From: CAYNKA01 sp964397655
GTDB lineage: Bacteria; Spirochaetota; Spirochaetia; DTKZ01
Direction: 5' to 3'
Assembly (NCBI GenBank): GCA_964397655.1
Contig: CAYNKA010000011.1
Location: 62,001 to 126,000, forward strand
DNA: 64,000 nucleotides
The position numbers and the translations under genes were made by a program. Positions 16,358 to 24,325 of this stretch are shown one piece after another. Below the pieces are notes generated by a model that made no database searches, was not told the origin of the DNA, and saw nothing but the letters and a program-made list of their open reading frames with translations. Position 1 is the first letter of the stretch, and every line of letters begins with the position of its first letter.

Positions 16358-18076
16358 TCACCGGCGCATGAGTACGGCCGCGAAACTCAAGGCGGCCAGG
16401 CTCATGGTAAAGGAAAAGAATAATCCCGAAAAATGCCGAGGTCTCCTTCGCACGAAGGCAGTCAGTTGTCTGCCGCTCGTTCCGCTCGCCGCAAGGAAAA
16501 GAAGAAAGCCTCCGGCGAGGGTAAGTCCCGTTTTCAACGCTGTTTCGGGAAGCAGGAAAGAAGAGGGCAGCGGCTCGGCCGGCCGTCCGGCGATCAGGGT
16601 TCCCACGAAGCCGGATAGGTCTGCCGCGAAGATCCCTCCGGCGACACAGAGGGCGGCCAGGATGATTTCCGCCGCGAGGATCTGCGGCTTAACGCGGTGA
16701 TCGGTTCCGTCGGTTTTTGCGCCGGGCCAAAAGATCCGCGAAAGTTTGATGAAGGACGCGGTCGTTCCAACGCCTGCGGCGAAAAGCAAGAAGTATTCCC
16801 AGCGCCCTTCGAGGACGAAGGAGAGGAATTCCTTGCCTGCGAACCCGTTGAGCGGCGGCAGGCCGATTATCGCGGCAGCCCCGATCGTGAAGGAAAGCGT
16901 CGTTATGCGGAAAGGATCGCCGGCCCGCTTTAGCGCGGCTCCCGCGTTCCTCATGGCGTAGACGTTCCGTTCTCCTGTCGCGTCTGCCGTTGTTCCGACG
17001 GCGAGGAAGAGAAGGCTCTTGAAATGCGCGTGAAAAAGGGAATGGAGAAAAGCCGCGGCGAGCAGGGCGTTTCCTGCGGACTGGTCGCCGTCGGAAAGGC
17101 ACCGTATACCGGCGCCCCATGCCGCCGCAATGTAGCCGATCTGACTCATGGAGTGGTATGCGAGGAGCTTCTTACAGTCCGCCTGACAGAGGGCGAGGAA
17201 TACCGCCGTGAGGGCCGTCAGAGCTCCCGCATAGCCGATGATCGACCCGAGATTCCCACCGCCGGGTAGAGCCAGGAGGATGCGTCCCAAAGCGAAGAGC
17301 GGCGTCTTGACGAGGACGCCGGACAGGACGGAGGACACGGCATGCGGGGCCGCGGCGTATGCGTCAGGAAGCCAGCCGCCCAAGGGCATGACGGCCGTAC
17401 GGATGAGCGCGGCTGCTGCGATGCAGGTCAGGGAAAACGCCGCCGCTGTCCCTCCGCCGCCGGGGATGTTGGCGAGGGCCCTTCCGACGCCATCGTAGGA
17501 CAGTGTCCCGGTCAAGCGGTAGAGGCCGTAGACGCCGAGAAGGTAGAAGACCATCGCGGCGGCGCTCACCATGAGATACGAGAAGGAAGCGAGATAGGCC
17601 CCGGGTTTTTCCGAGAGAACCATGAGGACATAGGATGCGACGCCGAAGACTTCGAGGCAGACGAAGAGGTTGAAGAGGTCGGCTGTGACCGCCGCGGCGT
17701 TAACCGCGGAAACCATGACGAGAAAGACCGCAGTGAAGACGGGTCCCTGCGGGCCCGCCCCGAGGGAATATACCCAGGACGGGGCGACGGTGCTGAGCGT
17801 CATGGCCAAAAGGAGCCAGGAAAGCCCGTCGAAACGATACGTCACCCCGATCACGGCCGTCCATTCCCCCAACGTTCCTGTGATGACTTCTCCCCGCAGG
17901 GTTCCGGGAAGAAGCAGGACAAGGATCGCCCAAGGAAGGAAAAGGCCGAGGAAGGCCCCGAAGTATTCGAGGCCTTTTGCTGCGATGCCCCGGAAGAAGG
18001 CCTTCGAGCACAGGGCGAGCGCGGCCCCGAGGAGGGGCAGTGCCGTCGGGAAGAAGACGAAGTCGTTACTCGCCAT
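16358..18076 (-). CDS. mnhD: Cation/proton antiporter subunit D (MnhD/MbhH type)
   Basis: Large antiporter-like membrane subunit of about 572 residues and some 14-16 helices, related to NuoL/M/N of complex I. It keeps the buried Glu in Phe-Val-Cys-Leu-Glu-Val-Phe-Gly, the channel Lys in Gly-Val-Leu-Val-Lys-Thr-Pro, and Lys-Lys-Leu-Leu-Ala-Tyr-His-Ser. It is the only such subunit in the operon; the long MrpA/MnhA N-terminal part is absent. Its start at 18076 overlaps the mnhC stop by 11 bases. An upstream Met at 18106 lies inside mnhC and is less likely. Confidence 0.88.
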   Translation of the reverse strand: MASNDFVFFPTALPLLGAALALCSKAFFRGIAAKGLEYFGAFLGLFLPWAILVLLLPGTLRGEVITGTLGEWTAVIGVTYRFDGLSWLLLAMTLSTVAPSWVYSLGAGPQGPVFTAVFLVMVSAVNAAAVTADLFNLFVCLEVFGVASYVLMVLSEKPGAYLASFSYLMVSAAAMVFYLLGVYGLYRLTGTLSYDGVGRALANIPGGGGTAAAFSLTCIAAAALIRTAVMPLGGWLPDAYAAAPHAVSSVLSGVLVKTPLFALGRILLALPGGGNLGSIIGYAGALTALTAVFLALCQADCKKLLAYHSMSQIGYIAAAWGAGIRCLSDGDQSAGNALLAAAFLHSLFHAHFKSLLFLAVGTTADATGERNVYAMRNAGAALKRAGDPFRITTLSFTIGAAAIIGLPPLNGFAGKEFLSFVLEGRWEYFLLFAAGVGTTASFIKLSRIFWPGAKTDGTDHRVKPQILAAEIILAALCVAGGIFAADLSGFVGTLIAGRPAEPLPSSFLLPETALKTGLTLAGGFLLFLAASGTSGRQLTAFVRRRPRHFSGLFFSFTMSLAALSFAAVLMRR

Positions 18077-18407
18077 GGTCGAGCCGCCTTTTGATATCGT
18101 CCGCATCGAGGCTGCCGCAGTGCTTGTACAGCCGGTAGGCCATCGCGAGGGCCAAAGCCGTAATGCAGACTCCGATGACGATGGCGGTCAGCATGAGGGC
18201 TTGAGGCAGCGGGTCGACGATGTTTTCGACTCCAGGTTCCATGATGGGAGACATGTCGCCCACTTTCGAACCCTCGGAGACGAACAGAATGACCACCGCG
18301 GTGTTGAGGATGGACAGGCCGAACACTTTCTTTACGAGGTGCCGCTTCGCCGTCATGCCCCAGAGGCCGAGGAGGAACAAGAGACCGAGAAGAACTCTCA
18401 TGATCAT
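18066..18407 (-). CDS. mnhC: Cation/proton antiporter subunit C (MnhC, NuoK-like)
   Basis: Three-helix membrane protein of 113 residues, homologous to NuoK. It shows Lys-Val-Phe-Gly-Leu-Ser-Ile-Leu-Asn-Thr-Ala and Pro-Leu-Pro-Gln-Ala-Leu-Met-Leu-Thr-Ala-Ile-Val-Ile-Gly-Val, hallmark MnhC sequences. The ATG at 18407 overlaps the preceding stop as ATGA. Confidence 0.92.
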   Translation of the reverse strand: MIMRVLLGLLFLLGLWGMTAKRHLVKKVFGLSILNTAVVILFVSEGSKVGDMSPIMEPGVENIVDPLPQALMLTAIVIGVCITALALAMAYRLYKHCGSLDADDIKRRLDHGE

Positions 18408-19105
18408 GCTTCGACGTCTCCCATCATTGCGATGCACACGAGACTGACGCTCGCGCCGACTTTCAGCCCGAGTACGGCGTTCAGTACGATTATGAAAGCC
18501 GTGGGAGAAACGCTCAATCCGGCGAAGGAGTTGTGAAAGAACCCGGTCTCTGCGGCCAACCCCGATAATCCGGCGGAGACGAAAAGCAGGAACGCCGTCG
18601 CTTCGACGCGGGCGAGAAGGTGCGGTTTCGTCAGGAGATTCTGACCGCCGGAGGCGCCGCCGAGTGCGAGAAAGACGACGCCCGAGGCGAGGATCACTCC
18701 TCCTTGAAAACCGCCTCCCGGCGAAAGGTGGCCGAAGAGCATGACGTAGAATCCGAAGATCAGCACTATGGGTCCGAGTTTACCGATGACGACGTCGAGA
18801 AGATCGGTCCTATTCGTTCTCGGTCTCGCGAGGCGCGGCGACGGAACCCCGGCTATCATGCCTATCGTCCCGCTTATCGCCGCGAACAGGACGACGGCCT
18901 CGCCGAGGGTGTCGAAGGCCCGATACCCGAGATAAATCGCGCTTACGAGGTTGTCGGCGCCGGATTCTTCGAACCCCGAGCGTTCGAGATGATTCCGCGG
19001 ATCCTCGGGCCAGGGCGAGTCGAGGAGCAGGATCGGCGCCGCTACGAAGCAGGCCGCCGCGAGGATCGCAGCCGCGGAAAGGAGACTCGAAGACGGACGG
19101 GTCAT
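18404..19105 (-). CDS. mnhB: Fused antiporter subunit: MbhE-like part plus MnhB
   Basis: Membrane protein of 233 residues combining two subunits. Residues about 45-85 (Asn-Leu-Val-Ser-Ala-Ile-Tyr-Leu, then Tyr-Arg-Ala-Phe-Asp-Thr-Leu-Gly-Glu) match MbhE, which corresponds to the end of MrpA. Residues about 105-233 are MnhB, with Phe-Gly-His-Leu-Ser-Pro-Gly-Gly-Gly-Phe-Gln-Gly-Gly. The fusion helps explain why a separate MrpA is missing. It overlaps both neighbours by four bases. Confidence 0.85.
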   Translation of the reverse strand: MTRPSSSLLSAAAILAAACFVAAPILLLDSPWPEDPRNHLERSGFEESGADNLVSAIYLGYRAFDTLGEAVVLFAAISGTIGMIAGVPSPRLARPRTNRTDLLDVVIGKLGPIVLIFGFYVMLFGHLSPGGGFQGGVILASGVVFLALGGASGGQNLLTKPHLLARVEATAFLLFVSAGLSGLAAETGFFHNSFAGLSVSPTAFIIVLNAVLGLKVGASVSLVCIAMMGDVEA

Positions 19106-19335
19106 GTGGAATCCCTTCTGTCCGTGGACCGGACCGCCCAGATGTAGACTATCGTGGAGATTCCTGCCCCTACGGCGGCTTCGGTGATGGCGACGTCCGG
19201 AGCGCGCAGCAGGTAAAAGAGCAGTGCCGAAGTCAGGCTCACTCCCGACATTGCGATCGTGCCGGCGAGAAGGTCCCGCGAAGCGAGAGCGTACAGAGAG
19301 AAGCCGATGCAGATGATGAGGATGAACTCAATCAT
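19102..19335 (-). CDS. Antiporter subunit, DUF4040/MbhD-like
   Basis: Membrane protein of 77 residues with about three helices, matching the DUF4040 (MbhD) region that forms part of MrpA in classical Mrp systems. It has Ala-Pro-Asp-Val-Ala-Ile-Thr-Glu-Ala-Ala-Val-Gly, the conserved family motif. Its position between mnhG and the MbhE/MnhB fusion is as in mbh operons. Confidence 0.88.
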   Translation of the reverse strand: MIEFILIICIGFSLYALASRDLLAGTIAMSGVSLTSALLFYLLRAPDVAITEAAVGAGISTIVYIWAVRSTDRRDST

Positions 19336-19699
19336 GTCCGCTCCCCCCGCTCCCGGAGGAAGGTTCTTCCGGCCGCACCTTAGGACTTTCGGCGTCCGGC
19401 TTCCACGGATCGATGCCCGAATTCCAGGCGAAGCGCGCGAGAATGTGGCTTCCCGTAGGACCGGAAATGAGGAAAAAGAAGATGATCACGGCGATCCGGG
19501 CCGCTATGGCCCAGGAGGGAGCGATGACGAGCGAACCGAGGATGACGGAGAAGACCGCGGTAGTTCCGCAGAGAGAGGAAGCCTGCATCCTCGAGTAGGG
19601 ATCGGGAAAGCGATACAGGCCCGCCACGCCGGCCAGGCCGAACACGAAGGCCGAACCGAAGGCAGCCAAGGCCGCCAAATCGAGAACTACGTCGATCAT
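19328..19699 (-). CDS. mnhG: Cation/proton antiporter subunit G (MnhG)
   Basis: Protein of 123 residues with three helices. It has the family pattern Gly-Leu-Tyr-Arg-Phe-Pro-Asp-Pro-Tyr-Ser-Arg-Met-Gln-Ala and, near the end, Ser-Gly-Pro-Thr-Gly-Ser-His. The start at 19699 overlaps the mnhF stop by four bases. The C-terminal 30 residues are hydrophilic, rich in Gly, Ser and Pro, and longer than usual. Confidence 0.9.
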   Translation of the reverse strand: MIDVVLDLAALAAFGSAFVFGLAGVAGLYRFPDPYSRMQASSLCGTTAVFSVILGSLVIAPSWAIAARIAVIIFFFLISGPTGSHILARFAWNSGIDPWKPDAESPKVRPEEPSSGSGGSGHD

Positions 19700-19977
19700 G
19701 CGTCTCCTCCCATGTTCCGGTCCCTGAGGAAGCGGGTGATGGCAAGAAGGCCGAGAAAGCCGAAAATATCGTAGACCAAGGCGACGTCCAGATAGATCGC
19801 TCGCCCGGAACTCACCCCTTGGAGGACCAGGAAAGCGAGGATGAGGGCCGCCAGGACGTTTAGCACGACCAGGCGGTCCGCCGTCCGGGGGCCGATGAAA
19901 AGTCGCGGCAGAGAGAGAACCGCGCAGGCCAAGAGGAGCCACTGGGTCGCTTCGACCAAAACCCACCTCACATCCAT
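19696..19977 (-). CDS. mnhF: Cation/proton antiporter subunit F (MnhF)
   Basis: Three-helix membrane protein of 93 residues with the MnhF pattern Gly-Pro-Arg-Thr-Ala-Asp-Arg-Leu-Val-Val-Leu-Asn and, later, Tyr-Leu-Asp-Val-Ala-Leu-Val-Tyr. The ATG at 19977 lies within the end of mnhE (10-base overlap). Confidence 0.9.
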   Translation of the reverse strand: MDVRWVLVEATQWLLLACAVLSLPRLFIGPRTADRLVVLNVLAALILAFLVLQGVSSGRAIYLDVALVYDIFGFLGLLAITRFLRDRNMGGDA

Positions 19978-20480
19978 ACCTTCCTGAGGATTTCCTCCAA
20001 GCGTCCCTTTACCGCCTCTCCGGCGGCGCCGGAGTGCCTGGTGGTGGAGAGGAGCCAATGCACCGTGAGGTGGTCGTCGTTCAGGTCGAGCGTAATGGTG
20101 CCGGGAGTGAAGGTGATGGAATTCGCCAGCGCGACGCGGGCGACGTCCGACTTCAGGCGGCAACGGAAATGGACGACCCGGGGGGACACCTTCCCGGTCA
20201 TCACCGCGGCCAAGACGCGGGCGCTCGAGGCATACATAGCCGCCGTGAGGTAGAGTAGAAAGCGGAGAGCTTGGAAAGGTGAGGGCATGAAAGCCCGGAG
20301 GGAGGCTTCATGTTCGGCTATGAACACTCCATGAGTCGCTGCGGCGATGATGAGGGCCCCTGCCGCGCCGGCCATGACGGAATACAGATCGATGCCGGCA
20401 GAAAAAATGACGAAGACGACGAAGAGGGCCGCAGCGGTGATGCCGAAGCGGATCAAGCGCCATGCCCGTGCAGCGTTCAT
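19968..20480 (-). CDS. mnhE: Cation/proton antiporter subunit E (MnhE)
   Basis: Membrane-anchored protein of 170 residues. Two N-terminal helices are followed by a soluble domain with Ala-Asn-Ser-Ile-Thr-Phe-Thr-Pro-Gly-Thr-Ile-Thr, the signature of MnhE/MbhA. The ATG at 20480 lies one base after the stop of the EIIA gene. It is the first structural subunit of the antiporter in the operon order E-F-G-D'-E'B-C-D, which is the gene order of the mbhA-H sodium module. Confidence 0.9.
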   Translation of the reverse strand: MNAARAWRLIRFGITAAALFVVFVIFSAGIDLYSVMAGAAGALIIAAATHGVFIAEHEASLRAFMPSPFQALRFLLYLTAAMYASSARVLAAVMTGKVSPRVVHFRCRLKSDVARVALANSITFTPGTITLDLNDDHLTVHWLLSTTRHSGAAGEAVKGRLEEILRKVWM

Positions 20481-20481
20481 G

Positions 20482-20940
20482 TCAGTCGTCCTTCGCGTAG
20501 AAAAGACCTGCAAGGGCCGTGGGATCGTTTGCCGCCGAGACGGCGATCCTGAATGCGTCGTCCTGAAGCAGGCGGGCGAGTTTCGACAACAGCTGAAGAT
20601 GGGTCCCTGCGGCGCTTTTGGGGCCTGCCAGAAGGAAGACGAGCGCGGCCGGTACATGGTCGGAAGCGCCGAAGTCGATGGGATTCTTCAGCCTGGCGAA
20701 GGCAAGTCGGGTTTTCGGCATCGAGTCCGACTGCGCATGAGGAATAGCGCAGCCCGCTTCCAGGCCGGTCGCAGCCAACGCTTCCCTTCGCAGGACGGCT
20801 TCGAGGAGTTCCTCGGGTGAGAATGTGTACTTCATCGCCGCGAAACGATCGATCAGGGAGCGGAGGACCGATTCCTTGCATTCGGCGTCGAGGTCCAGGA
20901 TGATGCAGGCCGGATCGAGGACGGTTCGGAAGGCGATCAT
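20482..20940 (-). CDS. PTS EIIA domain protein (fructose/nitrogen type)
   Basis: Single EIIA type-2 domain of 152 residues. The phosphorylatable His is in Gly-Cys-Ala-Ile-Pro-His-Ala, as in PtsN and fructose EIIA proteins. No EIIB or EIIC is present, so this is a regulatory rather than a sugar-transporting EIIA. PtsN-like proteins control potassium and other ion transporters, and this one sits directly ahead of the antiporter genes with two bases between it and the PII-like gene. I infer that it adjusts antiporter activity to the phosphorylation state of the PTS. Confidence 0.88.
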   Translation of the reverse strand: MIAFRTVLDPACIILDLDAECKESVLRSLIDRFAAMKYTFSPEELLEAVLRREALAATGLEAGCAIPHAQSDSMPKTRLAFARLKNPIDFGASDHVPAALVFLLAGPKSAAGTHLQLLSKLARLLQDDAFRIAVSAANDPTALAGLFYAKDD

Positions 20941-20942
20941 CG

Positions 20943-21290
20943 TTACATCTCCCCGCCTTCTCGGTTCGTACCGGAAATCCAATCCACGGGAACGGTGAAC
21001 ATGATGCCCGTTCCGGGATTGTCCAAACCGCCTACGACTTCGTCGATGAGACGTTTGAGTTTTTCCAACACGCGGTCGTCCTTGATGACGGAAAAAATCG
21101 TTTTATTGTAGGGCCTGTTCCCTTTGAGGAATTCCTTGAAGTCGGCGAACAACGGCACCTCGTAGGCGAGGAAGCGGCCCATCCCCTCCGAATCGAGGAT
21201 GGTGGCGCCGCCCGCTCCGGCTTCGATGTAGGCTTCCACGACCTTTTCGAGATATTCCTCTTGGTTGAGAACGAAAACCAGCAGTTTCAT
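20943..21290 (-). CDS. PII-like signalling protein at the head of the antiporter operon
   Basis: Protein of 115 residues with the beta-alpha-beta ferredoxin-like pattern of the PII/CutA superfamily (Lys-Leu-Leu-Val-Phe-Val-Leu at the start, Gly-Ala-Gly-Gly-Ala-Thr-Ile-Leu-Asp-Ser at the second strand). It lacks the classical uridylylated T-loop Tyr motif of GlnB. Similar PII-like proteins accompany and regulate membrane transporters such as SbtA. It is the first gene of the operon, so a nucleotide-dependent control of the antiporter is plausible. A GTG two codons earlier is an alternative start. Confidence 0.7.
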   Translation of the reverse strand: MKLLVFVLNQEEYLEKVVEAYIEAGAGGATILDSEGMGRFLAYEVPLFADFKEFLKGNRPYNKTIFSVIKDDRVLEKLKRLIDEVVGGLDNPGTGIMFTVPVDWISGTNREGGEM

Positions 21291-21307
21291 GTTCACCTTC
21301 GGTGTAA

Positions 21308-21336
21308 GTATTATCGGTATCGATAAAATTTGTCAA
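21308..21336 (-). promoter_or_regulatory. Sigma-70 promoter of the antiporter operon
   Basis: On the minus strand TTGACA (21331-21336) and TAATAC (21308-21313) are 17 bases apart, 18 bases before the first start codon. Confidence 0.8.
21311..21326. promoter_or_regulatory. Palindrome between -35 and -10 of the antiporter promoter
   Basis: TTATCG-GTAT-CGATAA is a perfect inverted repeat covering much of the spacer and the start of the -10 element. A protein bound there would block RNA polymerase, so it is a probable repressor operator. The regulator is not identifiable. Confidence 0.55.
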
Positions 21337-21348
21337 ACCGAAGGCGAT

Positions 21349-21555
21349 TCATTCCGTCTTGATCGTCCGCCCGATGAAGGAGATTTCCTGCCCCGGCCGT
21401 ATCTTTCGCCGCTTCCTCCGTTCCTCCGCCCCGTCCACCTTCACCTTCCCCGAGGCGATCGCGAACCCGGCCGCCGCGCCGTTCTCCGCGATCCCCGTTG
21501 CCTTGAGGAGCTTGTTGAGTTCGATGTAATCGCCTTCGATTTTAAAGGTCATCAT
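21349..21555 (-). CDS. Small S4-domain RNA-binding protein (YbcJ-like)
   Basis: Protein of 68 residues consisting of one S4 domain: Leu-Asn-Lys-Leu-Leu-Lys-Ala-Thr-Gly, then Ala-Ile-Ala-Ser-Gly-Lys-Val-Lys-Val-Asp-Gly and Arg-Arg-Lys-Lys... basic stretch ending Pro-Gly-Gln-Glu-Ile. Such stand-alone S4 proteins bind structured RNA, often ribosome-related. It overlaps the DUF3820 gene by 14 bases, so the two are translated from one message. Confidence 0.85.
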   Translation of the reverse strand: MMTFKIEGDYIELNKLLKATGIAENGAAAGFAIASGKVKVDGAEERRKRRKIRPGQEISFIGRTIKTE

Positions 21556-21793
21556 GCGGGGAGTCCCTCCTTCCCGTGAGAGGTCTGAACAGGTATTCGA
21601 GACCGTTCGCCTTGATCTCGTAGACCGCACGGAGCATGTCGCCGAGCTCGCCTTCGGGAAAACCGTTCCGGGAGAACCAGACGACGTAGGGTTCCGGGAG
21701 ATCGACGAGATAGCGGCCCGCGTACCTGCCGAAGGGCATCTTCGTTCTGGCGAGCTTGAGCAGGTATGCGGTCTGGGAATCGTCGAAGTCCAT
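21542..21793 (-). CDS. DUF3820-family protein
   Basis: Protein of 83 residues with Met-Pro-Phe-Gly-Arg-Tyr-Ala-Gly-Arg-Tyr-Leu-Val-Asp-Leu-Pro-Glu-Pro-Tyr, the family signature, followed by Trp-Phe-Ser-Arg-Asn-Gly-Phe-Pro. Function is not established; some members have been linked to quorum-regulated virulence traits. It sits between the hemolysin III-like gene and the S4 gene on the same strand. Confidence 0.8.
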   Translation of the reverse strand: MDFDDSQTAYLLKLARTKMPFGRYAGRYLVDLPEPYVVWFSRNGFPEGELGDMLRAVYEIKANGLEYLFRPLTGRRDSPHDDL

Positions 21794-21802
21794 GCGACCT
21801 CC

Positions 21803-22456
21803 TCACGCGGAAGGTATGACCGAACGGTAAATCGCGAAGAAATGGAACAGGCTTCCGGCCACGACGAAGAGATGCCAGACGGCATGTCCGTAGGGAATCC
21901 TTCTGTTGAGGTAGAAGACGATGCCGGAGGTATAGGCCAATCCGCCGAAGAGGAGAAGGAGAAGCCCTTCGGTGCCGACGGACGCGAACAGGGGCCTCGT
22001 CGCCGCGACGACGGCCCATCCCATCCCGACGTAGAGGCCGATGGAAAGAGACTTGTGCGCGCGGAGCGGGGTCACCTGAGTGATGAATCCGAAGACCGCC
22101 ATGGCCCAGATGAGGCCGAAAAGCGACCAGCCGAGGGGGCCGCGCAGCGGAACCAGGGTGAAGGGAGTGTAGGTCCCCGCGATGAGCAGGAATATCGCCG
22201 AGTGGTCGAAGATCTGGAGGACGTTCTTCGCAGAGCCCGGTACGGCATGGTACAGGGTGGAGGCCGCGTAGAGGAGGATCATGGAAGCGCCGTAGATGCT
22301 GCAGCTCGTGACGTGCCATGCGGTTCCGTAGCGGACGGACTTGACGATCATGAAGACGAGTCCGGCCACGGCGAGAAGGAAGCCGATGCCGTGGCTGACG
22401 CTGTTGGCGACTTCCTCGCCGAAGCCGTAACGGGGTTTGATCTGGTGTCGTTTCAT
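21803..22456 (-). CDS. Hemolysin III / PAQR-family membrane protein
   Basis: Seven-helix membrane protein of 217 residues. It has the family's metal-ligand motifs Asn-Ser-Val-Ser-His-Gly-Ile-Gly near the start, Ser-Thr-Leu-Tyr-His in the middle, with Ile-Phe-Asp-His-Ser-Ala-Ile-Phe, and Gly-His-Ala-Val-Trp-His-Leu-Phe-Val near the end. Bacterial members are related to adiponectin-type receptors and may act as membrane hydrolases. The haemolysin name is historical. It is the first of three closely spaced genes with DUF3820 and S4. Confidence 0.9.
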   Translation of the reverse strand: MKRHQIKPRYGFGEEVANSVSHGIGFLLAVAGLVFMIVKSVRYGTAWHVTSCSIYGASMILLYAASTLYHAVPGSAKNVLQIFDHSAIFLLIAGTYTPFTLVPLRGPLGWSLFGLIWAMAVFGFITQVTPLRAHKSLSIGLYVGMGWAVVAATRPLFASVGTEGLLLLLFGGLAYTSGIVFYLNRRIPYGHAVWHLFVVAGSLFHFFAIYRSVIPSA

Positions 22457-22463
22457 GGGTGCT

Positions 22464-23438
22464 CTACTTCTCGTGTCTTTTGTAAATTCGCCAGGTGGAC
22501 GATATCAGGGTGTCGACGTCGCTCAAGCGGGCCTTCCATCCGAGGATTTCCTCCGCCTTCTTCGCGGTGGCGACGAGATGGGCCGGATCACCGGCCCTTC
22601 GGTCCGTGAATTCCGCGGGTATGGGCCTGCCCGTGATCCTTCGGGAAATGTCGAGCATCTCCCTCACGCTGACGCCCTTGCCCGTCCCAAGGTTGACGGT
22701 GAAGCTCTCGTCCTTTTTCGCGAGACGGTCGAGGGCGGCGAGGTGGCCGGAAGCAAGGTCCGAGACGTGGATGTAATCGCGTATGCAGGTGCCGTCCGGA
22801 GTGGGGTAATCGGTCCCGAAAATCCGTATCTTCTGCCGCATTCCAGCGGCCGTCTCCATGAGCACCGGAAGCAGGTTCGCGGGGTTCCTTTCGAGGCCCG
22901 TGATCCTCCCCTCCGGGTCGTAGCCGCAGGCGTTGAAGTAACGGAGCGCCGCGAACCGTATCCCCTTCAGCTTGTCGTACCAGCCGAGGAACCGCTCGAT
23001 TTCGAGTTTCGTGAAGCCGTAGTAGTTTTCGGGGTTCTTCGGATGCTCCTCGTCGATGGGAAGGTAGGCGGGTTCCCCGTACACCGCCGCGGACGAGGAG
23101 AAGACGATCCGTCTCACCCCCGTCTCCGCCATGGCGTTCAGGATGTTGATGGTTCCGGTGATGTTGTTCACCGAGTATTTCTCGGGCTTCGTCATGGACT
23201 CGCCGGCCGCCTTGAAGGCAGCGAGATGGACGACCGCGTCCCAGCCTCGTTCCATGGCGGCCTTGAGCTCGTCGTACCGCAGGATGTCGCCCTCGATGAA
23301 TTCGGTGTCGGGAAAGAGGTTCTCCCGCTGTCCCGAAGAGAGATTGTCGAACACGCCCGTGACATGCCCCGAATCGAGGAAGAGCCTGTTGACGTGGCTT
23401 CCGATATAACCGGCGCCGCCGATGACGAGAACCCGCAT
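22464..23438 (-). CDS. galE: UDP-glucose 4-epimerase
   Basis: Short-chain dehydrogenase-type enzyme of 324 residues that interconverts UDP-glucose and UDP-galactose with bound NAD. Visible features are the nucleotide-binding Gly-Gly-Ala-Gly-Tyr-Ile-Gly at the N-terminus, Ser-Ser-Ser-Ala-Ala-Val-Tyr-Gly, the catalytic Tyr-x-x-x-Lys in Tyr-Tyr-Gly-Phe-Thr-Lys, and Arg-Tyr-Phe-Asn-Ala-Cys-Gly. The start at 23438 has GGAGG just upstream. An earlier in-frame Met lacks a ribosome site and extends past the normal N-terminus. Confidence 0.93.
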   Translation of the reverse strand: MRVLVIGGAGYIGSHVNRLFLDSGHVTGVFDNLSSGQRENLFPDTEFIEGDILRYDELKAAMERGWDAVVHLAAFKAAGESMTKPEKYSVNNITGTINILNAMAETGVRRIVFSSSAAVYGEPAYLPIDEEHPKNPENYYGFTKLEIERFLGWYDKLKGIRFAALRYFNACGYDPEGRITGLERNPANLLPVLMETAAGMRQKIRIFGTDYPTPDGTCIRDYIHVSDLASGHLAALDRLAKKDESFTVNLGTGKGVSVREMLDISRRITGRPIPAEFTDRRAGDPAHLVATAKKAEEILGWKARLSDVDTLISSTWRIYKRHEK

Positions 23439-23565
23439 GATGCCTCCGAGTCCTTCCACCTTAGCGGGCGCCCGGAGCTTGGTCAAGAGCGCGGAAAAAC
23501 AGAGCGCGGCGGCGGTCGACCGGGGCCCGGCCGCAGGTTCGCGGCGCAGCCTCGGTTTCTCGGCC

Positions 23566-24156
23566 TCATTCCACCGTTATCTTGCCCAGCCATTTGATCC
23601 AGTCGCTTCCCTCCTTCCCTCCCGCGACGAGCCTGAGGGGGAATCCGTGGACGCGGTGGAAGGCCTTTCCGTTGAAATCGTAGGCCACGAGCATGGTGTT
23701 CTTCATGGCTTCCTCGATGGGAAAGCGCGTGGTGTAGTCGCTGAGAACCGTCGTGAAGATCACCGTCTTCGCGTCGGGGGAGACCCGGGCCTTTTCCAGG
23801 ATCGTGCGCACGGTCGGTCCGGTCCAGGTTCCGATGTCGGTGAAGAATCCCGGGCAGTCGAGGGGGAGTTTCTCCTTCGCCGCCTTCAGCTTCCTCACCT
23901 CCTGGTAGGTGAGCGAAAGAGGCTTCTCCACCTTCCCCGTGACCTCGAGGCGATAGGTCTTCACGTCGATGTCGATGGGCGTGCCGGTGACGTGGAGCCC
24001 TTCGAAATAGTCGAGATACTTCGGATCCGCCGCCGCGGCTCCGGTTTGCGCTGCGTTTTCTCCGCCGCGGGACGTGCACGAGCCGAACAGAATGACGGCC
24101 GCCGCGAGCGCCGCGACTGTCCATGCGAGCCTGCCTCCCTCGTTTCTTTTCTTCAT
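23566..24156 (-). CDS. Molybdopterin-type oxidoreductase domain lipoprotein
   Basis: Protein of 196 residues with a lipoprotein signal (Leu-Phe-Gly-Ser-Cys) and a small domain resembling the Mo-cofactor domain of sulfite oxidase and YedY. It has Leu-Pro-Leu-Asp-Cys-Pro-Gly-Phe with the Cys expected to bind the metal, then Thr-Trp-Thr-Gly-Pro-Thr-Val, and His-Gly-Phe-Pro-Leu-Arg-Leu-Val near the end. It is shorter than true sulfite oxidases, so the activity is uncertain. I chose the ATG at 24156 as nearest to the basic start of the signal peptide; 24168 is also possible. Confidence 0.75.
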   Translation of the reverse strand: MKKRNEGGRLAWTVAALAAAVILFGSCTSRGGENAAQTGAAAADPKYLDYFEGLHVTGTPIDIDVKTYRLEVTGKVEKPLSLTYQEVRKLKAAKEKLPLDCPGFFTDIGTWTGPTVRTILEKARVSPDAKTVIFTTVLSDYTTRFPIEEAMKNTMLVAYDFNGKAFHRVHGFPLRLVAGGKEGSDWIKWLGKITVE

Positions 24157-24325
24157 GTATACCCCCATCGAGGCTTCGAGATATGTTTACTATTAAAGTA
24201 ATGATTATGACGACGATTGTAAACCATCGCCTTTCACCGACGAGCCGCAGTCTGAGCCCGTTTCCCGCCGTCGAGGAAGACCCGTCCCGGCCGGATACAC
24301 GACTGCGGCGCGCGAGCCTCGGGCT

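Noticed and set aside
24170..24230. Fur-box-like AT-rich sequence upstream of the molybdopterin lipoprotein
   Set aside because: Only half of a Fur consensus can be matched, and no iron-related gene follows.
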